DNA of 64,000 bases from Paramecium tetraurelia (GCF_000165425.1 NW_001798970.1:63453-127452); one strand, 5' to 3'; shown: positions 12,901 to 25,155, numbered from the stretch's first letter. A program made the numbers and translations. The notes: generated from the letters alone by a model not told the origin.

Positions 12901-15174
12901 TTCAAAATATTAAGAGTATTGTGTTATTATAGCGTATAAAGTGATATCGTCCATTTTCAAAGGATTATATAAATGCAAATAACCTGGTTATATGAAATTC
13001 TTAGGAGTTTTCAAAAAAATTAGAGATCCTGTTTGCATTAGTTTAGATTTTCCCTTTTCTAAAAATTTGTTGACTAGTTCATCGTGCAAGGATGCAATGT
13101 AGTCAGGCATAAAATCATAGATGTATTTGTAATTTCCTACTGCTTCTAAAGGACATGAAAAAAACTGAGAAGCTTACTCCTTATTATAGTTCAATAATTA
13201 ACCTTAATCGTGGATTAAACTTGTTTAAATAATCATAGATCTATCTAAGTTATGTATGTTTTACTTTACTTGTAAGAAGAATTTGATTATTAATTGTGAA
13301 TTCATTAAACTATTTATCATATCTCAATAATTCGTCAACTATCTTTTCGATTTCTATTGCCTAATTCATGGTTATATTATTACCTTCTTTGTATTTACCA
13401 TGATGATTCCAAAGTATAATTGCAAAATTCTTAAGGTCAGAATGTCAGAATACTGTTAGCCCATGATGGTATTCTTTTCTAGATCATATTCCTATTGAAT
13501 CAATATTTTGCATTCTGATATGGCTTTCACATAGGGAATAATCCTGTCTTGTTATCTTGAGTGAGACGAAAATCCAAGTCTTAGGTATTCCAATAACCCG
13601 AGTTTCTGTTTTAAGGTTGATTCCAAAAAGGATAAACTTTCAACACTTTTATATTATGCCAACAGGAATCCTGCTATTGTTAATCTCGGGATTTCAGCTT
13701 TCTTAATCTAAGCATCCTGTATTCTTTTTAATTGGATATTGATCTCTTTTGTAATCACATTGAGGTAAGCTTTACTAAGGATGCTATCACTTTTATATTG
13801 AGAATGAAATTAAATCAATGATTATAATGGATAGAGTTAAGAGGAATAGTTACATTGTATTTTAACAATCAAAGAGTCTTTATATTTTTTATTTGATAAT
13901 AGTAATTGTATTAATTGATCCATGGATCTCGTTTTAATGCTTTATTGGCTTGATATTAGCAATGCCTTTTAGATAAGTGCTTTTTGGGATTAAAATTTAT
14001 TGTATAATAGGCTTTCGATTAATTAGCACTTCTGGAGAGTGATATTCTGATCAAGTAAATACGAATCATACAATCTTTTTTGAATATTAAGTGTGAAATA
14101 AATCGAAAACGTTAGTATTGGAAGTACGAATATAAATTGGATATTGAATTCAAAACATACGATCAAATTAATCATAATTACCTAATAGATTAAATAAAAG
14201 GTGGAATTGTTATTGAGGATGCTCTTTAGAAATAAAATCTTGGACAAGTATTTAATTATAAATAACACTACACTCGCATCTGTTGATATTTCAGCAAGTA
14301 AAATTGCCAATACTGTGATAATTTCGTAAAATATATCAACCATTAGATTTTGATGGTAAATAATGCCTGTAAAATCAATTAGTTATGTTTATTTGCAAAT
14401 GGACATCCATAATAGTTGTTAAACATACATAATTAAATTACAAATAGTTAGAATGTATATTTTTACGCTTGGGTAATTATTAATTTAATAAAATATGGTA
14501 TTCCAAGTTGGAAGTATCAATATTTAATGCTAGATTTTAATTAATAATACAAGCATATACTAACAATTTTGATAATGTTTAAAAAATGTCACAATCACAA
14601 CACAGAAAATATTTATTAATAGATGCACAACAGCCAAATAAATAAGCATCTGTTAGTTATCGATTATGATCAGATAATTCGTTATAATAAATTATGAGAT
14701 AATTTTGAATATCTTTCTAGTGTTAGGTAATTAAAATACTTTGTGTCCGTGTTTAAGCCAGAAATTAATTACAATTCCTAAAGGCCACAAATTATCAGCA
14801 AAATCCTAATAGTCAGCATCAAAAGTTCTTTGTGTTGCTTATGGAACGATTATGTAAAAGAAATGTATCCCTCCAAAAGAGTAAAAACCTATTTTCGCAT
14901 CATTCTCATTTTAAATTTTATAATAATTTTTATATAAATATACTAAATGATAATCATAATATAATAAGATAAGTGATTCTATATCTTCTAGTTGTATTTA
15001 TAAATAATTCGCTATTTCCAATTGAATCTGAAAAATTGATTACTGCAACCATTCCCACTCTTTTAAAAGTCCTAAAAAGCATTTCTTTTTATTTCATGAT
15101 TAAAATCTCCAAGGAACTTCAACTTCAATCATATTACTTATGTTAAATGAATTGTAGAAGCTATTGAACATCAT
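9979..15174 (-). CDS. large TmcB-like PAS membrane protein, TGA near start
   Basis: A ~1,715-codon multipass protein resembling the ciliate TmcB-like family (large membrane proteins with PAS-like domains, function uncertain). The N-terminal third has several hydrophobic helices. Two introns (13361-13383 and 13245-13269) restore a PAS-like region containing SLIHDQGQLLNYN and FMPDYIASLHDEL, then a second (FDQDGIIMG). A charged linker and four C-terminal helices follow, two near 11.7 and 11.1 kb and two near 10.8 and 10.1 kb. Total length fits the frame. The oddity is codon 27, an in-frame TGA at 15094-15096 with coding on both sides. It could be a Trp-to-stop change, an assembly error, or lie in an unusual 33-nt GTT...AAG intron. 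No downstream ATG would keep the N-terminal helices. Confidence 0.72.
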
Positions 15175-15393
15175 GTTTATTTCAAATGGATTTACAAATG
15201 TTCAAAATTGATTCCTAAGACCTAACTTTTAATTTGTTGTTTAAGCAAACGGATGAAGAGAACGAAGGAAAATCTTTAGTAATAACGAAAGCTTCTATAA
15301 ATTTTATGGAAATTATTGATTTAATTCAAAATAGGAAATGACAATTAACTAACTTAAACTCATTCATTAATTTATTTTATTAATTATATTATA

Positions 15394-18300
15394 ATGATAA
15401 GTCGAGACACTGGGTTCTAGGATCTGGAGAGTGGGATTCAAAGTAATAATTTATCGTCAGGGCAATTGGTTGATTTGGATTAACACAGCCCAATTAATGG
15501 ATAGTAATTGGATCCAACTCTGGAGTTTTCTTAATTATAATAACTTGAAGCTCTAAGAATGAAAAGGGATATTTTCGATAATAAAAATAAGCAAGCATTA
15601 AATTTGGGGAATAAATCAGATATAAACGAGGAGGATTGTCTAATTAGCAATTTAAGGTAAGTTAGATCGATATAATAGTGGAAAAAGAAGTGAACCGTAA
15701 GGCTCTATCAGTTCTATAAGTTGCAACTAAAAGAAGAAGAAGCATCTGACTGCAAAATCACCAAAGCAAAAGTCCAATAAGACTATTTAGTTCTAATAAA
15801 AATTGGAGTAAGAAGATTTTGTAATTGCATCTCCAATTAATGAAGGTACTCAAATTTTGAGGATAAAATCCGATGCTAAAATAGCAAAATATTAAACATT
15901 TGTGCAAAAATTGGAGGAAGAACAAGAGCAAAATGAGAAATAGAAGAGAGCTTAAATGCACCGAGACACTATAAAACAATAGTCTTTGGTTTTACGAGGA
16001 AAGAGCAGAGAGATGAAAACAGGGTATTGATATTAAGTAATTAGAAAGACTAAATGAAGTTTGGTCACAGAAGGCTTTGATAATTATTAGACTAGTATCT
16101 CGCTTCATCTAGTAATTGAAGACTAAAACAGAAAGAATTAAATTTCGACTGATAACTTAAAGAATATTTGAAGTCATTTGTGATAATAGTGCTAACTTTG
16201 AGTATATGTTAATCAATAGATTAATTAAACAGAAACCAAGTTTTGGATTAATAATATTCCATCACTTTCAAAGTCGAGCGCTAATACTATTAAATGCAAT
16301 AGAATCGATAAATGATTTTCTGGGTAAATATGTTAAAGTGATAAAGCCTGATAGTTTATTTAAGATAGTTTGGGATATTATCCTATTATTATTTATTGTG
16401 GTTAATATTTTTTATATTCCAATATATATCAGTTTCGATGTGAGATCGTCTGGATTATTTGAATGGATATTTGATTTATTGCCCTCATGGGTCTTTATTG
16501 CAGAGATTCTCCTAAATTTTAATACAGCATATTATGATAAAGGATTAATGCATGAGGATAGAAAACAGATAATGAAACATTATGTAAAAGGTAATTTCTT
16601 TTGGGACATAATTGTTGTGATCCCTTTCTTGATTTCTTATTTGGACATCCCATTCGTCAGATACACATTATTATTGCGACTTACTCGATTGTCCCCATTA
16701 ATGACCAGCATTGAAGAAGTCCTGAACTTAGAAGTATTTAAATGTCTCTATCTCTTAATAGGATAGTCTTTAAGTCTTTCTGGATTTATTAAAATTGATA
16801 TTCTTTCTATTATTAACTGGACATTTTTGTGGATGTGCCTGGCATTGGGTTGCAATAATCGAATATGAAAATTATGGATAAGAAGTAACCTGGCTTACTC
16901 ATTATGAACCTAATGCCATGAGTTATGAATGGTTTGATAGATACATCATTTCCTTATATTGGAGTGTTATCACTACTGTTACTGTAGGTTATGGTGACAT
17001 TGTGCCTGTAACTACAGTGGAGAGAGTGTTTGTTATAGTAGTAACCCTGTTGATTTGTGGTGTGTTTGGTTATTGTTTGTCTAATATTGGAAACATATTT
17101 AAATAAATCACAGACAAGAAAGCCATCTATAAATAAAGAATAAGAGAAATCAATCAGCATATTAGGAAGAGAGGTCTCAGCTATAATTTACAATTAAAAG
17201 TATATTTACATTTAAAAATCTTAGGTCAAAAAGTATTTTGAATACTTTCTAAAAGTGAAATAGGAGGAGGATCAACATGCAGAACAATTTATAGAACAAT
17301 TGACTAAACATCTGAGGGAAGAAGTCTTAATTGATATTTATAGAAAGACACTCAAACAATCTAGATTTTTAAGGGAAAATTTTAGTGAAGATATTCTCAA
17401 TCGATTATGTTAGATAGTAAAAGAAACCAAATTGTACCCAGAATAAGTTCTTTTTTAAAGGAATGACTCTCCTAAAGCATTATGGTTTGTTCTGTCTGGA
17501 GCAGTTGAGTATGTTGCTGATCATTAAAGTACATTTATCTATTAATTCCACTAGATGAGGATGAACACTATTACACTGAAACATTTTTAAAGAAATTAAC
17601 TCAAGGGTACTATATATTTGAGAATATTAATTAGAGCTGTGATTGGCGAAAGAGAATTCATATCTCAAACTCCATATGAATATAATGCAAGAGCTACTAA
17701 ATTTACTTAATTGTTAGTTGTCGAGTATCTATACATATAAATATCATTAGTTATCAATAATTCTACCTAATTCTGTAAGAAAATAATGATGAATTTGAGA
17801 AGTATTGTTTAGCCAAAGATAACCTATTGTTTAATAGCAATTATAAAGCATTTGGGTAAATTTGCGAAATTTGCGGATGGACTCATCGATTTATTTAGTA
17901 AATCTACACACTTATAGTTAGATGTCCTTTCGTGTTTTTATAACCTAATAAAAATAAAATAGCCAGTTCCTTCGTCTCTACTAAAACCAATAAAAGATTA
18001 TCATTTCCATATAGAACACTTCCTAAAACTAATTGGAGAAACAATGTGCCTGAAGTATAGGAGGCTGCCTTAGGCTACATTGTATTAAATAACATCATAC
18101 CAGAAAAGTACTTATTATATCATCATTCAAGAGAAATAAATGATACTTATCTCATTAATCTGGGGTTTGAATTAAATGATGGGGAGGAAGAGCCTTCGAA
18201 AATTATACCCAATAAAAAGAACTCGATGTCTAGAGATTTGAAAAATTTATCTCAATATGATAACACACCTCAATAATAACCTATACAATAACCATCCATT

Positions 18301-19442
18301 TAAACTGTCCTTTAGGATTAGAAGTCATAAAATTAAACAGCTATATTTCATAAGGATCAATAAAAGATTAATATGACTAATGTAATTTCTTATATGAATT
18401 CTTTAGGAAAGCTTTGTTGATTGGGATTAGGGTAGTTAATTGAAAAGAAGTATGAATAGGATCAAATTCCAAGGTCTTGACAGAGGACGCACACTTCAAT
18501 CAATCAAAGGAAAATACCATTAAAATAATCCAGATGTATTAGATGAATCCATGATCTAAGAAGAGGTCAAAATTTAAAACACCAATATTGGATCTTAAAA
18601 TTTTATTCATAACAAACTCAAAATGGTGAAAAGTAAGCATAATATCCAAAATCCAATTGGAATTAGAAAAGTGTCCTGGCTTGAATTTGATAGTGGAGTG
18701 AGTCAATAGCAAGGTTTGTAAAAATTATATCTATTTTAGATGGCAGAGCTGCCCAATAACTATTTAATAAGTAAATCAGTAAAGGAAGCGAAACAAACTT
18801 TGATTAATCTCCACCACTTAACTAATAAGAAAATGATATCAAATAAAGAATTGAAGCAAGAGAAAATAGCATAAAATCCAAAAAAACAAATAACAAGTAG
18901 GATATAATTTTTATTAAAGTATTGATATAACAAGAAGGAAAAAAAGAAGAAAAACTACTTAACTTTTATAACTATTTTAAGGTTTGGACAATGGAGACAC
19001 GAAATCAACAAAGAAAGTAGAAAAAGGCATCTTGGGAAATGATGTTTACAGTTCTAGTGTTTATACTACTGGAGGACCAAGTAATACTGCCTTAATAGAA
19101 CCTAATAATAAAGATGCTAATGCAGACAATAATAGTGTTCATGTCAATCATTCATTTGATGGGATTTAAAAGAGAATCTAAGATATTGTGCATGTTCACT
19201 TTGAAATGGATTTGGATAGATACAAATCCTCTAAATTTTATTTTCCAGATAATAATTTAGAAGTTGTAATATAAAAAATTACAATATATTACGACAAATT
19301 GAATGATAAAAAGAATGATTTTGAGGCTAGGGAAATGAAAAGAACAAAAACCAACCTAACGCTATTTGATAGGATCAGACAAGCAAAAAGCTAGAATCTT
19401 AGAGGAAGTTTTGTGGAGAAATCACTATAGGATAATGACTGA
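15394..19442 (+). CDS. second large voltage K+ channel with cNMP-binding fold
   Basis: About 1,263 residues after ten inferred introns: 15657-15678, 16024-16048 (AAG end), 16734-16761, 17200-17224, 17529-17554, 17607-17634, 17725-17750, 17898-17921, 18382-18406, and one near 18919-18946 whose exact ends are uncertain. A Gln/Lys-rich N-terminus precedes six hydrophobic helices and an S4-like arginine segment (LLLRLTRLSP). The K+ filter TVGYGDIVP is near residue 507. A cyclic-nucleotide-binding fold follows (ALWFVLSGAVEYV; AVIGEREF). As in the channel at 664-3353, a C-x2-C-x3-H-x4-C-P knuckle (CEICGWTHRFIQCP) sits about 770. The tail ends with a DLDRYKSSKFYFPDNN block that I associate with ciliate channels of this class. 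Family is firm; the last intron is the weak point. Confidence 0.88.
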
Positions 19443-20146
19443 AATATTAAATCCAACTTTTAAACAATATTTATATATTGATTATTTAAAAACGACAGAA
19501 ATGCTCAATATTACCTATAGAATATGATTTGAATGCTCAAAAAGTCCAATTCTTATTTATCACCTAACATTTTGAGATTTTTAATAAAAAATATAAATGT
19601 TTCTTATAAATTTACAATACTGGCAATTTTAAAAGACGTGGTATTTCTTCAAAAATATTAGGCAATTTCATTTGAATTTCAACTAGTAAAATCAATGATA
19701 ATAGTTTACAAAGAAAATCTTTCATGTTTTCATGATTGTTTAACAAATTTAATCATATATTAATTTTAATAAAATTTATCTAAAATCCCAATCTATGTTA
19801 CTAGGGAAAGAGAGCATATCTTTTAAACATTTAAGTATTTGAGGAGGGGGGGGGATTAAAATAAATTAGGCTCAAACCTAAAAAATAGCTAGCTTCATTT
19901 TGGACTCCAGAATCATGATTTACCTAAATTATTTTTCAGAGTTTTTTTTATAATATAAACTTAATATATGGGATGATTGGACTTAAATTATGGGAAAAGT
20001 TTGATAAAGAAAGTATTGAAAATAATCTGATGTTCAAAAATAATAGAATCTAAATAATTTTAAATTTAAATCAACGCAATCTATTGAGAGAAATTGCTGC
20101 CAATTATCGAAAAAATGATTGAAAAATTATAAATTATTATAATTAA
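19443..20146. other. intergenic with a G9 run
   Basis: About 700 AT-rich bases. The only striking element is nine consecutive G at 19846-19854 in an otherwise G-poor stretch. It does not match the G4T2/G3T3 telomere repeat I associate with Paramecium. No frame with protein-like composition was seen. Confidence 0.5.
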
Positions 20147-20359
20147 ATGGGATGTCTATAATCAAAGAAAGCCTTAAAAGAATCTTAAACAAAATTAAAA
20201 CCAGAAAGTCCTCAACCATATGATCCAAACAGTATACTTATAAATTATATTTAGAGAGAGAAACATAATATTAAGTTATTGTAAATGGAATATTTTTTGA
20301 TGCACTCAATCTAGATGAGTGATTCTTCCCTTTCATGTACATTCTCAAAAATTGATTGA
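20147..20359 (+). CDS. small protein with N-myristoylation-type start (MGC)
   Basis: An intronless frame of 70 residues starting MGCLQSKKALK. Gly2, Cys3 and a Ser/Lys at 6-7 form a classic N-myristoylation and palmitoylation start, predicting a lipid-anchored, membrane-facing protein. The rest is Lys/Ser/Gln-rich, with a short amphipathic helix (about 36-52), and ends CTFSKID. Its stop overlaps the 3' end of the HMG-CoA lyase gene on the other strand by 15 bp, so the two are convergent. No family recognised. The myristoylation start is the main argument that it is real. Confidence 0.58.
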
Positions 20360-21380
20360 TATATTTTATCGATTTAACAAACCACAAATAAAATCTGAGG
20401 CTTTCTTGAGATTTTCTCTGTCAATACCTGTTTCGATTCCTAAATAATTCAACGAATTAACTACGGTTTCTGTAGCCACATTTCCACTTGGCTTACCAGC
20501 ATAAGGACATCCACCCAACCCTGAAACAGATGAATCTACAACCTCAACGCCATGCTATATTATTTATTGTCATAATTAAATTACTTCCAAAGCAACCAGT
20601 ATGTTCGGAATTGCCCTATCATAAGTATCATGAAAATGAACAGCCAATTTTTTAATGTCGAATTACGAGAGAGCTTACATTAAATTTTTGGTTTTCTCAG
20701 GAGTCCCAACTCCTATTGTATCTCCCAAAGAAACCTCATAACAACCTAAATATATTCAGTTAATTTTTTTGAATACCCATTTCAAATAATTTTTAAGTCA
20801 CTTCTGCCACTTTTTAAGGATGAATATCCCCTTCATAAGGACATCCCATAACACATGATACGTATCCTCTTATTTTAATTCCATTTTATTAGGCTTTTAT
20901 TACAACATCATTAAATCTCTTTAGTGAATCAGCCTATACTTATTAAATAATTCTTACTATAGAACAGTTTATATTTTTTTATGAAAATGCTTCAGAGGCT
21001 GCTCCGAATACGGCTATTTCTTTAACTCCGACCTTCAATGCTTAGTCCAATCCAATTATATTCGGAACTAAAACAGGATAACTCACATTTGGGAATTTGT
21101 CAATTTTTGAATAGACTTCAGATGCATCTCCCATCTATGGTACCCATTTCTTTGACACAAAACTAGTAGTCTCTATTGCTTAAAATCCGCATTTAGATAA
21201 TCTTAAGATTGATTGGATTAAATACAGATTTATGAATTTAACTTTATCTTCACTCTGCACAATTGTCTTTTCATTTTATAATCCATCTCTGGGTCCCATC
21301 TCTACAATTTTCACTTTTTTAGGCAAACTCGTATTCTTGTACTTTTGAAGTTATGCCAATAAATTATTCACTCTACTCAT
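20345..21380 (-). CDS. HMGCL: hydroxymethylglutaryl-CoA lyase
   Basis: Splits HMG-CoA into acetoacetate and acetyl-CoA, the last step of leucine breakdown. It is usually mitochondrial, and the short N-terminus ([14 protein letters not shown]) could be a weak presequence. There are 308 residues after four introns: 21202-21225 (AAG end), 20934-20957, 20746-20776 and 20555-20584. The conserved landmarks are all present in order: [56 protein letters not shown], the metal-binding HFHDTY, and the catalytic-loop GLGGCPYA. Two introns are 24 nt, a multiple of three without TGA, so retention would insert eight residues silently. The start codon is 7 bp from the divergent bromodomain gene. No peroxisomal tail is seen. 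Confidence 0.95.
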
Positions 21381-21387
21381 AAATAAA
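21381..21387. promoter_or_regulatory. 7-bp gap between divergent start codons
   Basis: The whole space between the HMG-CoA lyase ATG (minus, 21378-21380) and the bromodomain-protein ATG (plus, 21388-21390) is AAATAAA. Neither start can move inward without losing a conserved strand or helix. Promoter elements for each gene must therefore lie inside the other's coding sequence, or the true 5' ends are not as read. Confidence 0.4.
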
Positions 21388-22053
21388 ATGATGGCTTAAT
21401 TATAACAGAAATTATTAGAAATAATCGAAAATCTCATTAACAATCCAATATCACTAGAATTCGTGGATCCCTATGATGACGAAGATTATAACAAAGTCAT
21501 TTTCAACAAAATGGATTTGTACATTAATTACTTATTCCTAGAACAACAATAAAAAAAAAGCTCGAGTCAAATAAATACTTGAATCATACTGAATTCTTTA
21601 AGGATCTAGATTTAGTCTGGAAGAATTGCTAGTTATATAACCAAAAGGGTAACAATGTTCTCTATTGAAAATAATAGGATCTATAATTTTTAAATAATCA
21701 ATGTATTTGGAATAACAATGCAAAAGTTTATAGAAGGTCATTGAAGATGATTTCAATTTAGGCAAGAAAAAAAAAAGGCAAAATTAAGAAAGACCGCCCA
21801 TATAATAATAATCTTTTGATTTTAGATAAAAGTAAATTAAATATGAAAGTATTCTAGAAATAAACCTAGTAATGAAGCTTCCCGCCTTAAGTTTTGCCAT
21901 TCGATAAAAAATTTAGAATAAGAACAATTAATAAAAATAGTAAACTATTTAGCTGAATTTCAACCAGAATGTCTTTCTCGAGAAGAAGATAAATTAGTTA
22001 TTGATGTAAAAAAACTAGATTCCAAAGCATGTGAACAAATAAATTTGCTTTGA
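21388..22053 (+). CDS. bromodomain plus NET-domain chromatin reader
   Basis: A compact BET-like nuclear protein of 195 residues. Bromodomains bind acetyl-lysine on histones; the NET (ET) domain recruits partners. Three introns (21519-21541, 21649-21677, 21832-21857) give one bromodomain at about 10-105 and a NET domain at about 130-195. The bromodomain shows FVDPYDDEDYNKVI, the MDL...KKKL...Y helix region, and WKNCQLYNQKG, whose YN supplies the acetyl-lysine-binding Asn. The NET domain carries IVNYLAEFQPECLS and LVIDVKKLD. Animal and yeast BET proteins have two bromodomains; this has one, like plant GTE proteins. Start ATG 21388 is forced because the next in-frame Met is inside the bromodomain. 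Confidence 0.87.
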
Positions 22054-22154
22054 TGATTAACAAATATATTATTATATGTATAATAATCTAAAATGATTAA
22101 TATTTCTCACATTATTCTTAAAGAAATCATTCATATTAATTTATTGAAAACTCA

Positions 22155-24408
22155 TCATAATAATTTAGTATCACTATTATATATCAATTAGAATCCACCA
22201 ATTTTCTTTTTAGTCTTATTTTAATTATCCACAACTACTTTAACAATATCTTCTAACATTTTAGGTATGATTTATGCAGTGACTGGAGTGGTTGTATCAC
22301 TGGAAGGTGACATATTCACTTCAATTAGCCAGGAATTAAATTAATCATCAATCATAAAGTCGTATCCATACACTTCAAAGGAACGCTTTCTATTTTTCAA
22401 TTGATCACTACAACATCTTAGACTATTGATAACAATTTCCTTAAATTTTGGTTGTATTTTTTCTCCAAAAACATCCCAACCAAATTCTTCTATTAAGTAC
22501 TATTAGAAATCATCTTATGTCCACATATTACCTTTAATTTCTGACTTATGAAACTTTTATGAATACTTAGCAATAGCATTGTTGGTTAGATGTGCAAATC
22601 TATTTTGAAACTAATCAATATCAAATTCTTCAGCTGAGAACCTCACATAACACTCATTATAGAAATATATTTTTAATGGAACTAATTCGGTTACCAATAT
22701 CCATTGTCTGATATCAAATTTACGATTTTTTATAATCAAAGGGTTTTCTATATACTTCATGGCAACATAATTCATAGTTTCCTTATTTACATTATCTAAA
22801 ATTTGATATATATCATCTAGACATCTGATGCCCCTTCCTCTTGAAGAGTATTCAGGTTTAACAATCCAAATATTTCTGGTTCCTTACAGAGAGTTTTAAG
22901 GATTCTTGTTTAATTGTTTGAGCAATTCTTTAATTTAAGGGACATACTTTTGTAGAAATTCAGGACCTTCGCAATCCTCATACCCATTTAGTTTAAGTTA
23001 TTACTCTAGATAGTCCTGTATTAAGATTTCCCTTGGTTTTTCAGGGTCTTTCAGAAGGACAATCCATTCTCCAGGATGAATAAATGGAAATTCATCTTTA
23101 AGGATACTTTTGACCATGTTACTCAAAGATTTATTGACTCGACTCATTACAACTAAACAAAGTCTAATTTTGAATCTCTATCTATAAGATAACTGATTAA
23201 CAATAAAAGGTAGTTATTTTTCTTCTTTATTTCTAATAGTATTATTCTGGTCGTCTAATTTGAGATTATTATTAAAAAATGGTTCTGGTTGTAATGTAAT
23301 ATTTTAGTCATCTACCTTATTGCTGTTGATGTCTTCATCATCTTCAGGTTCAACAATGTTTTTATGCTAAGTTTGATTTTATAAACTTTGATCAAAATCT
23401 AGTAATATACTTTGGATTTTGGATATTTTGAAATCCTCAATAAAGTCTAAGAAATCAACTAAATCACCAAGATCGTAACATCGAGGAAAGAAGGATTCCC
23501 AGTTATTGATGCATCTGATATTTCTTGCCAGTCCATATTTAGAACATAAACACTAATTGCAATCGAAATGGTTAATTTATTGGAATTCCATTAGATTCAT
23601 AAAGTCATCACTTCTCAAACTACAAGTCCATTTGAGATCAAAGAATGGACTGTAAGCATCTTCATTTTCAGCCCAATTTCTTTCTAGCAACGCATCTCGA
23701 AGTGCGTGATATCCACTTGTAATTATAAATACCTTTTGATTTGGAGCGACATTGTTTTTCCTTTTCCAGGTGGGATAATCTTGAATTCCTCTGGCACTTA
23801 TTTTTTTCTTTTTAGGTGTCTCATCTTCTTCATCATATTCAAATTCTTTTTGACTATTTTTGATAGCAACTGATTTCTTTTTGGGAGTGTATTTTAATAA
23901 CTCAAGCTAAATTTACACTTTCAAATATTTATAATTTTATACATAGCATTTTAAATGTGCTTCTATACTTGTAACGAACTTTGTTGCTTAAAAATTTCTT
24001 AATTTTTTAGAGATGTTCTTCTGGATTCTCCTTAGATTGAGTAAAAACTCTAATTAATTTCAAATCATCTTTCACTATTTTATCAAAATAATATTCTTTT
24101 TTTCCCATCAAAACCAATAATTGAATTAAATTATATCGCAAAGGATTTAGGTCTTCGTTCTTTTATTATGGCTCCTCTATCAATGGTGCTAATTTCTTTT
24201 ATGTTGTTAAAGCTCTTTATTACATTTGTGGTTCATCAATGTTATCTTCCAATTTCTTTAAGGTTCTAAATTGTCCCCTGATTGGCTCTTTTGATTTTGA
24301 TTTTATTAACTGTCCTTTCGATTTCATCGATTAAAACAGTTTCACATTCAAATTAATGCTAGCTTTATTCCCCTAAATATTGAAATATGATGCACGATTA
24401 TCTAACAT
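22155..24408 (-). CDS. TTLL-family tubulin ligase (TTLL3/8 glycylase-like)
   Basis: An ATP-grasp enzyme that adds amino acids to tubulin side chains in cilia. There are 742 residues with one 25-nt intron (23918-23942, AAG end); the frame length then fits exactly. A Lys-rich N-terminal 250 residues contains PKKKKISARG. The catalytic domain has NIWIVKPEYSSRGRGI (ATP binding), FDIRQWILVTE, YVRFSAEEFD, HLTNNAIAKYS, GNMWTQDDFQQYL and WLIEVNMSPSSDT. The GNMW segment after the HLTNN motif resembles glycylases (TTLL3/8) more than glutamylases, but substrate choice is an inference. The C-terminus after the catalytic fold is short and basic. The unknown gene upstream ends only 36 bp before this start, on the same strand. 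Confidence 0.92.
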
Positions 24409-24444
24409 TTATTAATTAGTATAACTATATAAAAATCAATAATT

Positions 24445-25033
24445 TCAATTATGTTCCCCTAATCTCCTAGGAATTAGATATTTATTGACAATATATTAGT
24501 TATTAATTACAATAGAAGGAGTGTAGCTTCTGATTCTCTTATTATTCCCTTTTTTCGGACTTGAAATCATGCTTAATTTTTTTGTAAGCACTCCTATCTA
24601 TTAATTGTGTTCTCCAATATATTTTAAAGTGTAAAATCCTTTTGTAGTTTCCACTGTATTCGAAGCTTACTACAAAGGTGAGCAAATCCATCTGCTATAA
24701 GTGGCTCTAAATTCATTAGTGTTTAGTCGACAACCAACAGCTGATTGACTTTATCTGGATACATCATTCATTTTTGGGGTTTCCATATAGAACTATTTTC
24801 CTCTCTCGTTAAAATTATTTAGCTTTAGTTTAGGCTCATTTGCAGAAGGCCATCTAATCCTAGGCTAGACATTACGAATCAAAGGGCTTATTGGTTTGGA
24901 CTCTTCGAATGAAAATTCAATTTTAACAGGCCTCTATTCATGACTGGTATTACAGAATCGATGGTTGTAAAACCCTTTGTTAGTAACCTGGTTAATATAT
25001 ATGAATTTATTTACTTACAAGGCTGTTATACAT
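24445..25033 (-). CDS. unknown basic 185-residue protein
   Basis: One 31-nt intron (24988-25018) that appears to end in CAG joins a five-codon first exon (MYNSL) to the rest; without it there is no usable start. The protein is basic, rich in Asn/Ser/Arg, without membrane helices or a recognisable domain; examples are RPVKIEFSFEESKPISP and TPSIVINNQYIVNKYL. The compact, Pro/Tyr/Arg-containing character is compatible with a microtubule-associated ciliary protein, but that is a guess. It sits 36 bp upstream of the TTLL gene on the same strand. Confidence 0.62.
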
Positions 25034-25155
25034 TTTATATATTATTATAAAAATAGTAATTATTAAAATATATTGAATTTAGTTATTTGAAAGCTACAAA
25101 GACTACAAGTTTGAAAATTAAGAATATATTTATTGGTATTCGGTTCATATCATAC

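Noticed and set aside
19841-19856. Telomere-like repeat
   Set aside because: It is a single G run, not repeated G4T2/G3T3 units.
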